64,000 nucleotides of DNA from JAKAIY01 sp963809385 (GCA_963809385.1 CAWEJL010000013.1:103878-167877), one strand, 5' to 3'. Positions 53,178 to 61,749 are shown, counted from the stretch's first letter. Notes: generated by a model not told the origin, from the letters alone. Made by a program: numbers and translations.

Positions 53178-53825
53178 GTGGATACGCTGAGACTGCTGGA
53201 TGCTGGCGCGCTGGCGCTGCTTGCCAGTACAGGGTGGATTGTGGTCACACGGCGACTTGCCATTGGCATCGCGCTGGTGGCCTTCCAGTCACTCACGCTG
53301 GCGACGATTGCGTTCATAGTGGCGCAAGCGACGGGCCTCGAGCATGTCTACCTGGCCGCTGGCCTCACGCTGCTCGTCAAAGCGGCGTTCGCCACGACGA
53401 TCCTCAGCCGGGCGCTGCGCGGAGTGCGGACGCGGGTGGAGACAGGCGTCTTGGGGCGTGGTGTCTCGCTGGCGGCGGCGGTCGGGCTGACACTGCTCGG
53501 CTACAGCGTGATCAGCCCGCTGCGCTTGCCGCATACGCTCTCCTCACCAAACAGCTTACCTATCGCCCTGAGTATGGTGCTGATCGGACTCTTCCTGCTC
53601 GTCACGCGCAAGAAAGCGCTGATGACCGTCGTTGGCCTGCTGACGATTGAGAACGGCATCTTTCTGGTCGCGCTCTCCACGACGTATGGGATGCCACAAG
53701 CGGTCGAGGTTGGCGTCTTCGCCGATGTCGCGTTCGGCGTCGCGCTCATGGCCTGGTTCGCCACACACATGAATCGCCTGTTCGATACGCTCAACACCGA
53801 AACACTTCGCGGCTTGAAAGGGTAA
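53178..53825 (+). CDS. hyfE: hydrogenase-4 component E-like membrane subunit
   Basis: 215 residues, about six membrane helices, NuoK-like core. IALVAFQSLTLATIAFIVAQ, then VKAAFATTILSRALR, RKKALMTVVGLLTIENGIFL with the membrane Glu, and FADVAFGVALMAWFATHMN. HyfE contributes to the proton path. GTG start at 53178. Confidence 0.88.
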   Translation: MDTLRLLDAGALALLASTGWIVVTRRLAIGIALVAFQSLTLATIAFIVAQATGLEHVYLAAGLTLLVKAAFATTILSRALRGVRTRVETGVLGRGVSLAAAVGLTLLGYSVISPLRLPHTLSSPNSLPIALSMVLIGLFLLVTRKKALMTVVGLLTIENGIFLVALSTTYGMPQAVEVGVFADVAFGVALMAWFATHMNRLFDTLNTETLRGLKG

Positions 53826-53829
53826 TCGC

Positions 53830-55588
53830 TTGTTTGCCTCTCCGCACATCATGCTCGCGCTGGCGCTGCTGCCCCCAGCGCTGAGCGCGCTGCTCGCGCT
53901 GGCGCTGAGCCGCGCGCCGCGCGTCGAGGCGCTGACGCATGCGGTTGGCGTGGCGGGTCCGCTGATCGCGTCCGGGGCGGCCTTATGGCTTGCGCAGGCG
54001 GTCTTCACTGGCGGTCCCGTGATAGTGCCCCCTTTCATCTACATTGACGCGCTCAGCGCTTTGTTGCTGGTGGTCATCGCTCTGGTCTCGGCGCTGGCGT
54101 TGCTCTATTCCATCCCGTATCTTGCCCGTGAACGGCGCCGCCAGGTCATCACCCCCCATCAGCTTGGCTGGTATTATTTCTGGTCGGGCATCCTGGTGGC
54201 GACCATGTACGCGACGCCGTTGGTGAGTAGTCTTGGCCTGAGTTGGGCGTTGATCGAAGCGACGACGCTTGTCTCGGCGCCCCTGGTCGCGCTCCACGGC
54301 GGCAAGCTGAGCCTGGAAGCGGCCTGGAAGTATGTCGTCATCGCGACGGTCGGCATCAATTTCGCCTTGTTAGGCCTGCTGCTGCTCTACGTGGCAGCCA
54401 CGATCCGGTTGCCCGAGACCGGGGCATCGCTCGACTATACGTATCTACGCGCGCATGCCGCCTTGCTCGATCCGGGATTGGTCAAGCTGGCGTTCATTCT
54501 GGTCCTGGTGGGCTATGGCGCCAAGGCTGGCCTGGCGCCGATGCATACCTGGCTGCCAGACGCGCATAGCCAGGCGCCGACACCGATCAGCGCGCTCCTT
54601 TCGGGCGCCCTGCTCAACTGCGCGCTCTATGGGCTGCTGCGCGTGAGCGGCGTAGCGGTGGCAAGCCTGGGACGGCCCTTCCCCGCGACGCTGCTGATCA
54701 TCTTCGGGATGCTCTCGATCGCTATCGTCGTCCCATTCCTGATCAAGCAAGACGATCTGAAGCGCTTGCTCGCGTATTCTAGCGTTGAGCATATGGGCGT
54801 CATTGTGCTGGCGGTTGGGGTGGGCGGCCCCCTTGGCCAGCTTGCCGCCGCGCTGCATCTGCTCGCGCACGCGCTCTCCAAAGGGGTGATGTTCTGCGTC
54901 GCGGGCGAGGTGACAGAGCGCTATCACACGCGCAGTATCGCGCGCATTCGCGGCATCCTGCGCGCCGCGCCCCTGCTTGGCGCGCTCCTGTTCGCTGGCG
55001 CCTTCGCCATCACGGGGGCGCCGCCATTCACGGTCTTTCTCAGCGAATGGCTGGTGGTGCAGGCGACGGTTGCGGCCGGGCATGGCGTCGTGGCGATCGC
55101 AGTGGCGCTGCTGCTCTGCGCTGTCTTCGGCGCGATGGTGTTTCAGGTGGCGCGCATGGCGTTCGGCGAGACGCCGGACACGGCCCGCGCGGCCCAGCGG
55201 ATGAGTGCGAGCGTCGCTGAGCCCGCGACGACGCTTCTGGCGCCTGCGCTCCCTCCTGTGGCGCTTGCTCGGCTCCGGACATTCCGCGGGTGGATTGGCG
55301 GAGACGCGACCCAGGTTGACCGCGCTGGTCTCTCCACTAGACGCGAGTGGCGCCTATCCAGCGCCCACCTGGATGACGCGCGCCCAGGATGGCCTATCCA
55401 GCGCCCATGCGACTGATACGTCCGCCACCGAGCAGAGCGCGCTAGCTGCGCCAGAAGCGGCGCGATGGACTGAGCGCGTCGCGCTCGGTCTCTTGCTCGG
55501 CGCGGTCGCTGGACTACTCTTCGTCGGATTCTGGCTACCCCTCCCAGTCCAACAGTGGCTACAAGCGGCAGGAGCGCTCCTACCATGA
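53830..55588 (+). CDS. hyfF: hydrogenase-4 component F-like (second antiporter-type subunit), frameshifted near the 3' end
   Basis: About 586 residues when repaired; TTG start at 53830. Antiporter motifs: SLGLSWALIEATTLVSAPLV, VGYGAKAGLAPMHTWLPDAH, LKRLLAYSSVEHMGVIVLAV and LSKGVMFCVAGEVTERYHTR. In the written frame it stops at 55416 with an aberrant tail. Another frame (from about 55210) carries ASGAYPAPTWMTRAQDGLSS and a final helix ALGLLLGAVAGLLFVGFWLP, stopping at 55586-55588, where TGA overlaps the hyfG ATG. That overlap and the extra helix argue for one indel between 55200 and 55400. Confidence 0.82.
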
Positions 55589-57318
55589 CGACGACCTTCG
55601 AACGTACGGAGGAAAACAACGAAACGCCGATATCGAACGGTGGCGTCAGTTCCTTCTCTCACCAGACCTCTCACCAGACAGGTGACCAGGCGGCGCAGCT
55701 TGCCGAGGCGCAAAGCCGCCTCATGCAGGTCATCGCGCGCTTCGAGGGCGTTGGTGGCAAGCAGAAGATCGAGGCGCTTGGCGTTGCGCGCGGCTGTGTC
55801 ATCCACGTCGCCGTCCCCAGTGACATGCTGGTGAACTTCTATACGCGATTACGCCGTCGTCTCCCACTGACGCTGGTCACCATGGTCGCGCTCGATGAGC
55901 GTGAGCAGACCGGCGCGTTCGCATTGCGCTACGTCTTTGCCATCGAACGGACCGCCGTGTATCTGGAGCTGCATGTCGCGCTCGATAGCGGCGGCCCAGC
56001 CAGCGTCACATTCCCGTCTCTGACGGGGATTGTTCCAGCGGCCAACTGGTACGAGCGCGAGGCCCGTGATCTGTTCGCTATTGAGCCAGTTGGGCATCCA
56101 GACCCACGTCCGCTCGCGCTGCACGACCAGTGGCCGGACGGATTGGCGCCGCTGCGCCACGACTACGATGGCTCGGCGCCCCCACCCCGAACCGAGGACA
56201 CACGTTTGTCTCCCACACCTATCCAGGGCGAGGGTGTCATGGAAATCGCCGTCGGCCCCATTCACGCCGGCGTGATCGAGCCCGGCCATTTTCGCTTCAC
56301 CGCAGTGGGGGAGCAAATCATTCACCTGGACACGCGTTTCTTCTATACCCATCGGGGGGTTGAGAAACGAGCCGAAGGCCTGCCAGTCGAGCGCGCTGTG
56401 TCGCTCGTCGAGCGCAACTGCGCCGCCTGCACGGTTTCGAGCACACTCGCCTATTGCCAGGCCCTCGAGATACTGGCGGAGACAGAGGTTCCAGAGCGGG
56501 CCTTGCTGTTGCGCGTGATCTACGCCGAGCTGGAACGACTCTACAATCACGTCGGCGACATTGGCAATATCTGCGCTGGGATCGGCTTCCACGCCGGTTC
56601 CCAACTGGGCGCCACGTTCAAAGAGGGGCTACTCGCCCTCAATGAGCAGCTGGTTGGGAGTCGTTATCTCTTCGGCGTACTTCGCCTGGGCGGGGTGCGC
56701 CGTGCGTTTACGGTGGAAGATACCGCCATCCTCAGGAAAGCCCTGGCGGATCTCAACCCCGCGTGTGAGCGCTTGCTCCATCTCATCTGGAGCAATGTTG
56801 GCGTGGTGGATCGGCTCACCGGCACGGGCGTACTGCCGCTGGAGGTAGCGCATGACCTGGGCGCCGTTGGTGTGGCCGCGCGAGCCAGCGGCATCGCGCG
56901 CGATGTCCGTCTGGATCACCCGTACGCCGCTTATTCCATGCTGAAGCCGCCGCGCCTGTGCATACAGCAGCAGGGTGATGTGGCCGCGCGCCTGCGTGTG
57001 CGGGCCGACGAGATATCAGCCAGCCTCGCGCTGCTGGATGAAGCGCTCATGCGCTTGCCACATGAGGGCGCTTTGGCCCGCCCACTGGGGACGCTACCGG
57101 CGAACGAGAGCGCGTTCAGCGTGACGGAATCCCCGCGCGGCGCTAATTGTCACTGGATTCTGGCGGGCCCGAACAATACACTGGCGCGCTACCGTATCCG
57201 CTCGGCCAGTTTCGCGAACTGGCCAGTTGTCCCGCGGGCGGTGCAAGGCAATATTGTGCCTGATTTCCCGCTTATCAACAAGAGCTTCGAGCTCTGTTAT
57301 AGCTGCCTGGACCGCTAA
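55585..57318 (+). CDS. hyfG: group 4 [NiFe]-hydrogenase-like catalytic subunit (HyfG/HycE/NuoCD type) with altered active-site motifs
   Basis: 577 residues. Residues ~55-200 are the NuoC-like 30-kDa domain (WYEREARDLFAIEPVGHPDP); residues ~225-577 are the large-subunit fold. Both metal-binding cysteine pairs are present: Cys279/Cys282 (ERNCAACTVSST; HycE has CGIC and a His) and Cys571/Cys574 (FELCYSCLDR; HycE has DPCYSCTDR). The chain ends at Arg577 directly after the second pair, so there is no C-terminal extension for a maturation protease. Four-Cys conservation suggests a bound metal, but CAAC and the lost Asp-Pro mark a divergent enzyme. Confidence 0.85.
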   Translation: MTTTFERTEENNETPISNGGVSSFSHQTSHQTGDQAAQLAEAQSRLMQVIARFEGVGGKQKIEALGVARGCVIHVAVPSDMLVNFYTRLRRRLPLTLVTMVALDEREQTGAFALRYVFAIERTAVYLELHVALDSGGPASVTFPSLTGIVPAANWYEREARDLFAIEPVGHPDPRPLALHDQWPDGLAPLRHDYDGSAPPPRTEDTRLSPTPIQGEGVMEIAVGPIHAGVIEPGHFRFTAVGEQIIHLDTRFFYTHRGVEKRAEGLPVERAVSLVERNCAACTVSSTLAYCQALEILAETEVPERALLLRVIYAELERLYNHVGDIGNICAGIGFHAGSQLGATFKEGLLALNEQLVGSRYLFGVLRLGGVRRAFTVEDTAILRKALADLNPACERLLHLIWSNVGVVDRLTGTGVLPLEVAHDLGAVGVAARASGIARDVRLDHPYAAYSMLKPPRLCIQQQGDVAARLRVRADEISASLALLDEALMRLPHEGALARPLGTLPANESAFSVTESPRGANCHWILAGPNNTLARYRIRSASFANWPVVPRAVQGNIVPDFPLINKSFELCYSCLDR

Positions 57319-57375
57319 ACATGGCTGTCATGTGAGCCCTGGCATAGACGCGAAGAGACAAGAGGGAATGAGACG

Positions 57376-58368
57376 ATGCCAAACGCGCTCGTGCGCAGCT
57401 TGCGTCACCGAATCGTGACGGCGCCCTACCCGGTGGAAGGGACTGCGGCGCCACCACGCCTGCGCGGACGCCCGGCCCTGAATGGAACGCCAAGCGGGGC
57501 GGGGTGCTGCGCGGAAGGCGCGTGCGCGCGCGCATGTCCCACCGAGGCCATTTCACTCGATCCCGGCTGGCAGGTGGATCTCGGCAAGTGCCTGTTCTGT
57601 GGCCTTTGCGCGGACGCCTGCCCGACTGGAACGCTCCAGCTTACTGGAGAGTTTGAGCTGGCGACGAGCGCCCGCGATGATCTGCGCGTCGGCCCGGACG
57701 GCGCGCCCGCCTGCCACCTGACGCCGACCGCCATCATGTCAGGCGGAGCGCAGACCAACGTATCGGCGCCGCCTGCCGCAGTGCGGACGGTCGAGGCTGG
57801 GCGGATAGAGGGTCGCCTCCGCGAGCGGATCGCGCGCGCGTTGCGGCGCTCCCTGCACATCCGCCACCTGGATGCGGGATCCTGCAACGGGTGCGACTGG
57901 GAGCTGACCAGCCTGCTCAACCCGGTCCACGATCTCCAGCGTCTGGGCTTCGACTTCGTGGCCTCGCCGCGCCATGCGGATTTGCTGCTGGTGACAGGTG
58001 TCATGACGCGCAATCTCACGACCGCCGCTCTGCGCACATATGAAGCGATGCCTGAGCCGCGATTAGTGGTGGCGGTGGGCGCGTGTGGCTGTAGCGGCGG
58101 CATCTTCCCTACCAACTACACGAGCGGTGGGGGCGTGAACAGTGTATTGCCGGTAGATGTCTACATCCCTGGCTGTCCACCACGCCCCCAGGCGCTGCTC
58201 TACGGGCTGCTCCTGGCGATAGGGCGGATCGAGCAACGCTTGGGCAGCGCCTCTGCCGCCTCTATCCGTCCAGAGACGCATCAGGCGAGCCCCCGGCGCC
58301 CCATATGCTCGAAAGGGGCAAGGGGAGGCAGGAACCACGCCGAAAAGCGCAGTAGTGGCAGCAAGTAA
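57376..58368 (+). CDS. hyfI: fusion of ferredoxin-type subunit (HyfH-like) and NuoB-type small subunit (HyfI-like)
   Basis: 330 residues. Residues ~44-86 form a 2x[4Fe-4S] domain: the second motif C72-LF-C-GL-C-ADA-C82-P is canonical. The first has C44, C45, C50 and C54 with Glu at the usual second-cysteine position 47. Residues ~160-290 are a NuoB/HyfI domain with Cys170-NG-Cys173, Cys237/Cys239 in GACGCSGG and Cys267 in PGCPPRP, the ligands of the proximal cluster. In E. coli these are two separate subunits. It passes electrons between the HyfG active site and a soluble donor or acceptor. Confidence 0.85.
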   Translation: MPNALVRSLRHRIVTAPYPVEGTAAPPRLRGRPALNGTPSGAGCCAEGACARACPTEAISLDPGWQVDLGKCLFCGLCADACPTGTLQLTGEFELATSARDDLRVGPDGAPACHLTPTAIMSGGAQTNVSAPPAAVRTVEAGRIEGRLRERIARALRRSLHIRHLDAGSCNGCDWELTSLLNPVHDLQRLGFDFVASPRHADLLLVTGVMTRNLTTAALRTYEAMPEPRLVVAVGACGCSGGIFPTNYTSGGGVNSVLPVDVYIPGCPPRPQALLYGLLLAIGRIEQRLGSASAASIRPETHQASPRRPICSKGARGGRNHAEKRSSGSK

Positions 58369-58419
58369 CAGATAGAGACAGTCAGCCGCACAAGGCGGCT
58401 CCAGAAAGGGTATGAGCAC

Positions 58420-58827
58420 ATGGCCAGCAATCGTTTCGCGACGGTGATCAATTGCTTCGATGGAGAAGCGCAGGAGCCAGTTTCAACCTGGCTCAAGACC
58501 TATGCGGGTGTTGACTATGTTGATGTGATCACCACGTATGCGCCCGAGCGCGTACTGACGGCGGAAACGACCGCGGAAGCCGCATCCATACAGTCCATAC
58601 AGGATGCGGTGCGACACTCGATGAGAACGCACGATTTGCGAGCAGTGGCGGTTGCGGGCCATGCTGGCTGCGGCGGCGACCTGGTGGATCGCACGGAGCA
58701 GGTTGCGCGGATTCAACGGGCGATTGCCGTCGTTACCTCCTGGGGTATCAACGCGCCCGTCATTGGGATGTGGGTAGACGCGCATGGCGAGGTCGAACAG
58801 GTGCATGCGGCTCCATCCGCCTCCTAA
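58420..58827 (+). CDS. small beta-carbonic-anhydrase-like protein
   Basis: 135 residues. ATVINCFDGEAQEPVSTWL places a Cys-x-Asp pair where beta-carbonic anhydrases have the first zinc ligand and its Asp. AVAGHAGCGGDLVD supplies His-x-x-Cys, the other two zinc ligands. The usual Arg of the Asp-Arg dyad (CxDxR) is Glu here. Length and the ending IGMWVDAHGEVEQVH fit a short, compact branch of the family. It is 51 bases after hyfI on the same strand, so probably co-expressed with the Hyf-like complex. Catalysis is uncertain because of the missing Arg. Confidence 0.7.
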   Translation: MASNRFATVINCFDGEAQEPVSTWLKTYAGVDYVDVITTYAPERVLTAETTAEAASIQSIQDAVRHSMRTHDLRAVAVAGHAGCGGDLVDRTEQVARIQRAIAVVTSWGINAPVIGMWVDAHGEVEQVHAAPSAS

Positions 58828-58932
58828 CTGATGGAACAGCGCATATAACTTGGACGCCATGGCCTTAACTCTGCCTGGAAAATGTTGTTGGAACCAAGAG
58901 AACGCCGCTGGAAACGCGGAGGAGCCAATGCC

Positions 58933-59142
58933 CTACGGGTTCTCGCGCAGACGGCCACTCTCCACCAGCCAGCGGGTGAAAAAGAGCCGGCGCTCCTCCA
59001 AGGTAAACTCGATCCATTCTGGATGGCCGCAGTACCGCTCGCGCAGCTCGGTGAGCTTCGCGAGCGTCTCTGGCGTGAACAATTCCTCAGGGGGCGCCAC
59101 ACGGCCCGCCCGCCACCACGCCATGCGCTCCCAGGGCAACAT
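58933..59142 (-). CDS. small hypothetical protein
   Basis: 69 residues from ATG 59142 with GAGGAGATC upstream; an in-frame ATG at 59247 has no such site. Basic and Trp/Arg-rich at the start (MLPWERMAWWRAGRVAPPEE), then a predicted helical region TLAKLTELRERYCGHPEWIE and EERRLFFTRWLVESGRL. Cytoplasmic, no recognised domain. It is convergent with the carbonic-anhydrase-like gene. Confidence 0.5.
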   Translation of the reverse strand: MLPWERMAWWRAGRVAPPEELFTPETLAKLTELRERYCGHPEWIEFTLEERRLFFTRWLVESGRLRENP

Positions 59143-59532
59143 GGTTGATCTCCTCTCGCCGTATGCCACCCGCTTGCCGTTCGCTCCTTCGGGCGCCCGC
59201 GATGCCCTATGCATCTCTTGAAGATTGGTATAGCCATTCCGTGTCACTGAGGCGTCACACCAGCCTGCGATGGCCTCACGTCCCCATCACGGGCGTCCGG
59301 GCGCGGCAATGCGTCTGGCGCTCTTCCGTCATTTAACCGCCTAACCACCTAACCGCCGCGCCCACGAATCGGGCGCGCGCCGCTCAACTGTCCCTCTGTG
59401 ACGGCGCCGTGAGGACGGCTCATGGATCGTTGCGCCCACTGTGACGCGCGCGGGCCTAGCTTCAGGCGTCAGGGAACGCGCACAGCCCCGTGCGCTCTGA
59501 CGAGGCGGGCGAGAGCGAAAAAGGGGGAAGCG
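59143..59532. other. gene-free interval
   Basis: 390 bases upstream of the pentapeptide gene. An open frame from 59422 runs into that gene but has no ribosome site. CCACCTAACCGCC-like short direct repeats (AACCGCCTAACC) at about 59335-59360. Confidence 0.4.
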
Positions 59533-60618
59533 ATGAACACGGAGAGAACAGCCACGGAGCTCCTGGCGGCGTATGCGCGTGGCGAACGGGATTTTCGCTA
59601 CTGGCGATTGCCTGGCGTGGACCTGCGCGGCGCGGACCTACGCGAGGCGGACCTGTATGGCGTAGACCTACATGAGGCGAATCTGGGTGGCGCCGATCTC
59701 ACGAGCGCGCTGCTCAGCAAGGCGTATCTGCGCGGCGCGGACTTTGTCCGGGCGAATCTGAGCGCGGCGGTCCTGAGCGAAACCAACCTGCGCGAAGCCA
59801 ACCTGACGGCGGCGAATCTGACGCTCGCGGACCTGCGGAATGCCGACATCAGTCGGGCGCAACTGACTGGGGCCACGTTAGAGGGCGCCAGCCTCGCAGG
59901 CGCCAGCCTGGCGAACGGGCGCCTTCCCAATGCGAGCTTCATCGAGGCTGACATGCAGGAGGTGGACCTGAATGGAGCGGACCTGAGCGGCGCCGACCTG
60001 ACGCGCGCGGACCTCGCGCGCGCCAACCTGTCCCAGGCGGACCTGAGCGGCGCGTACCTGGCGGGCGCCAACCTGAACGAGGCGCAGCTCACCGGAGCCA
60101 ACTTGCAAGGCGGCGACCTGCGCGGCGCCGATCTGTCCGGGGCGCTGCTCGGCGCCGCGAATCTGCGCGGGACGAATCTGGAGGGCGCCAACCTGCAAGG
60201 CGCGGAGGCGAGTGGGGCCGACTTCTACGACGCCGATCTGACGGGCGCGGACCTGAGCGGAGCCGGGTGGGAGACAGCCTTGCCGCCGGGCGCGTTTGTC
60301 ATCCCGGAGCTGTTGCCAGAGTCCGCCTTGCCGGCGGAAACGGCGGCGGAACAGCAGCAGCAGCAGCCACCAATCGTCTGGGCTGAGGCCCCCGTTGAGT
60401 GGCCGGAGGAGAAAGAGCGCCGGGACGAGGAGGAAGGGTGGCCTTCCACTGAGGAGCCAGAGGCGCAAGCGGCGGTGGAGGAATGGACAGCGGGCATGAT
60501 CCGGCCAGAGCAGGAGACGGAAGAGCCGGAGTGGGAGGAGGAGCCGCCCTGGACCGCGTCCGAGCCGCTCCTGAAGGAGCCCGAGGAGGCTGAAGACGAG
60601 TACAGGTACGGCATCTAG
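59533..60618 (+). CDS. pentapeptide-repeat protein with acidic C-terminal tail
   Basis: 361 residues from ATG 59533 (AAAGGGGGAAG in front). A short helical cap (TATELLAAYARGERDFRYWR) is followed by ~45 pentapeptides A(D/N)Lxx, e.g. GVDLRGADLREADLYG and NLSQADLSGAYLAGANLNEA, forming a right-handed quadrilateral beta-helix of about 11 coils. The last ~100 residues are Glu/Pro/Trp-rich and probably disordered (WPEEKERRDEEEGWP). Some such proteins mimic DNA and protect gyrase, but this one lacks any specific sign of that. Function unknown. Confidence 0.85.
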   Translation: MNTERTATELLAAYARGERDFRYWRLPGVDLRGADLREADLYGVDLHEANLGGADLTSALLSKAYLRGADFVRANLSAAVLSETNLREANLTAANLTLADLRNADISRAQLTGATLEGASLAGASLANGRLPNASFIEADMQEVDLNGADLSGADLTRADLARANLSQADLSGAYLAGANLNEAQLTGANLQGGDLRGADLSGALLGAANLRGTNLEGANLQGAEASGADFYDADLTGADLSGAGWETALPPGAFVIPELLPESALPAETAAEQQQQQPPIVWAEAPVEWPEEKERRDEEEGWPSTEEPEAQAAVEEWTAGMIRPEQETEEPEWEEEPPWTASEPLLKEPEEAEDEYRYGI

Positions 60619-60713
60619 CGTGGTGGATCACGGGCGCCCCATCCACAGAGGAGCGGCGCCCGTTCATCACAAACATCTCACAAACGCGCTCGTAAACGCT
60701 GGGGCCCTTGAAT

Positions 60714-60742
60714 TTGACGTTTTGATTGGCTACACTGATATA
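60714..60742 (+). promoter_or_regulatory. promoter upstream of candidate RNA
   Basis: TTGACG (60714-60719), 17-base spacer, GATATA (60737-60742), in an AT-rich patch. No protein-coding gene follows on this strand for about 1 kb, so the transcript would be non-coding. Confidence 0.55.
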
Positions 60743-60744
60743 TA

Positions 60745-60955
60745 CGCAAGAACGAGCCGGCGCGGGTAGCGTCGCTCACGTAAAAGGCTCCTTTGAACCA
60801 GGTGTCGTTCCCTGGAACGAGGGTCGTGAGTAGTTTCCCTCCGTGTACATGCTAAGGGAAACATGCCAAGCCCGAACGGAGACAGGAGGGGCGCCTCTCC
60901 TCTGTAAGGCAATATAGCCCAGCGGCGTTATAGCGCTACTGGGCTATATCTTTGC
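60745..60955 (+). ncRNA. candidate structured RNA, about 200 nt
   Basis: Downstream of a good promoter and without a coding frame. Visible helices: CGTTCC/GGAACG (60806-60819), GTTTCCCT/AGGGAAAC with a 14-base loop (60833-60862), and a perfect 11-base ATATAGCCCAG/CTGGGCTATAT hairpin (60912-60949) that could end the transcript. The length is like 6S RNA but no 6S, tmRNA, SRP or known riboswitch signature was recognised. Confidence 0.4.
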
Positions 60956-61026
60956 GCTGCGCGACAACAACAACGCACCCCATCCACCGCCATCGAGACG
61001 CGCGCCGCGCGCCATCGTCTGCCATC

Positions 61027-61063
61027 CAAAAGCGCCTCCCAGCCAGATGAGGCCGGGCGGGCG
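61027..61063. terminator. strong hairpin, likely terminator of the GYD gene
   Basis: AAGCGCCTCCCAGCC pairs with GGCCGGGCGGGCGCTT around a GAT-rich loop. The arrangement is very similar to 31612-31643, including CGTG/CGCATGG after the stem. Lies after the minus-strand GYD gene (ending 61110). No T-run. Confidence 0.5.
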
Positions 61064-61109
61064 CTTCGTGTTGTGGGCGCGTGGGGCGAGAGCCGGGACG
61101 CGGCTGAGG

Positions 61110-61400
61110 TCACATCTTCTTGATGATCGCCTCCATCTCACTTTCGGTGAAGGCATGGAGGGTCTCTGTCCGGATGTTGCCGAGACTTCCAAGTGTGAGC
61201 AGCTGGGCCATCCCTACCTGCTCGTCCGGGAACTCAACGACGCTGACGATGTCGTACTGTCCTTGTGTCCAATAGATGCTCAGGAGCTTGCCGCCGCGTC
61301 GCTCCACATCACTGCGGAACTCGCGGGCGCGTTTGACGGTGTCCCTGGCGTTCTTCGCTCCCTGCTCGGTCCATTTGACCAGCGAGATATAGGTTGGCAT
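61110..61400 (-). CDS. GYD-domain protein
   Basis: 96 residues. MPTYISLVKWTEQGAKN, the basic middle REFRSDVERRGGKLLSIYWT and the signature GQYDIVSVVEFPDEQ match the GYD family (ferredoxin-like alpha/beta fold, often dimeric). Biochemical role is unknown for most members. AGGAGGCG precedes ATG 61400. Divergent from the winged-helix regulator, with a dyad in between. Confidence 0.88.
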   Translation of the reverse strand: MPTYISLVKWTEQGAKNARDTVKRAREFRSDVERRGGKLLSIYWTQGQYDIVSVVEFPDEQVGMAQLLTLGSLGNIRTETLHAFTESEMEAIIKKM

Positions 61401-61569
61401 GCGCTGCGCCTCCTGTTGAATAGCGCCCGCCGCGTCTCGTATCCCGCCCCACGCATGGCGTAGTGAAGTCGCGTGCGGGCGCCGGGTGTCAAGCAACGGC
61501 ACAGCCCGGCCCGCCCATCCACCCATCCACCCATCCATATGAGACTGGTCGGGCGCCTCAGGCTGGGGT

Positions 61570-61597
61570 GTGAATTACTTCAGGTGAAGAAATTCAC
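61570..61597. promoter_or_regulatory. dyad operator between GYD gene and winged-helix regulator
   Basis: Inverted repeat of 13 bases, left arm GTGAATTACTTCA, right arm TGAAGAAATTCAC, one mismatch, two-base centre. It is in the shared upstream region of the divergent genes at 61400 (minus) and 61750 (plus). A plausible binding site for the regulator. Confidence 0.6.
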
Positions 61598-61749
61598 GTC
61601 AGCTATCCTTGGGCGGTAAGCGGTCGAGCGCGTAGGGCGCCAGGGGCGGCCTGGTCCGGCGAATTGGGATTGGTATGGAAGCGTCAAGCGGCTTCCATCT
61701 GAACCGGAGAAACCTACGCAGGCGCGCGATGCCCGGCCCAGGGAGGACG

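Noticed and set aside
60745..60955. Cobalamin, c-di-AMP or 6S RNA
   Set aside because: Key conserved boxes of these RNAs were looked for and not found; only generic hairpins are supported.
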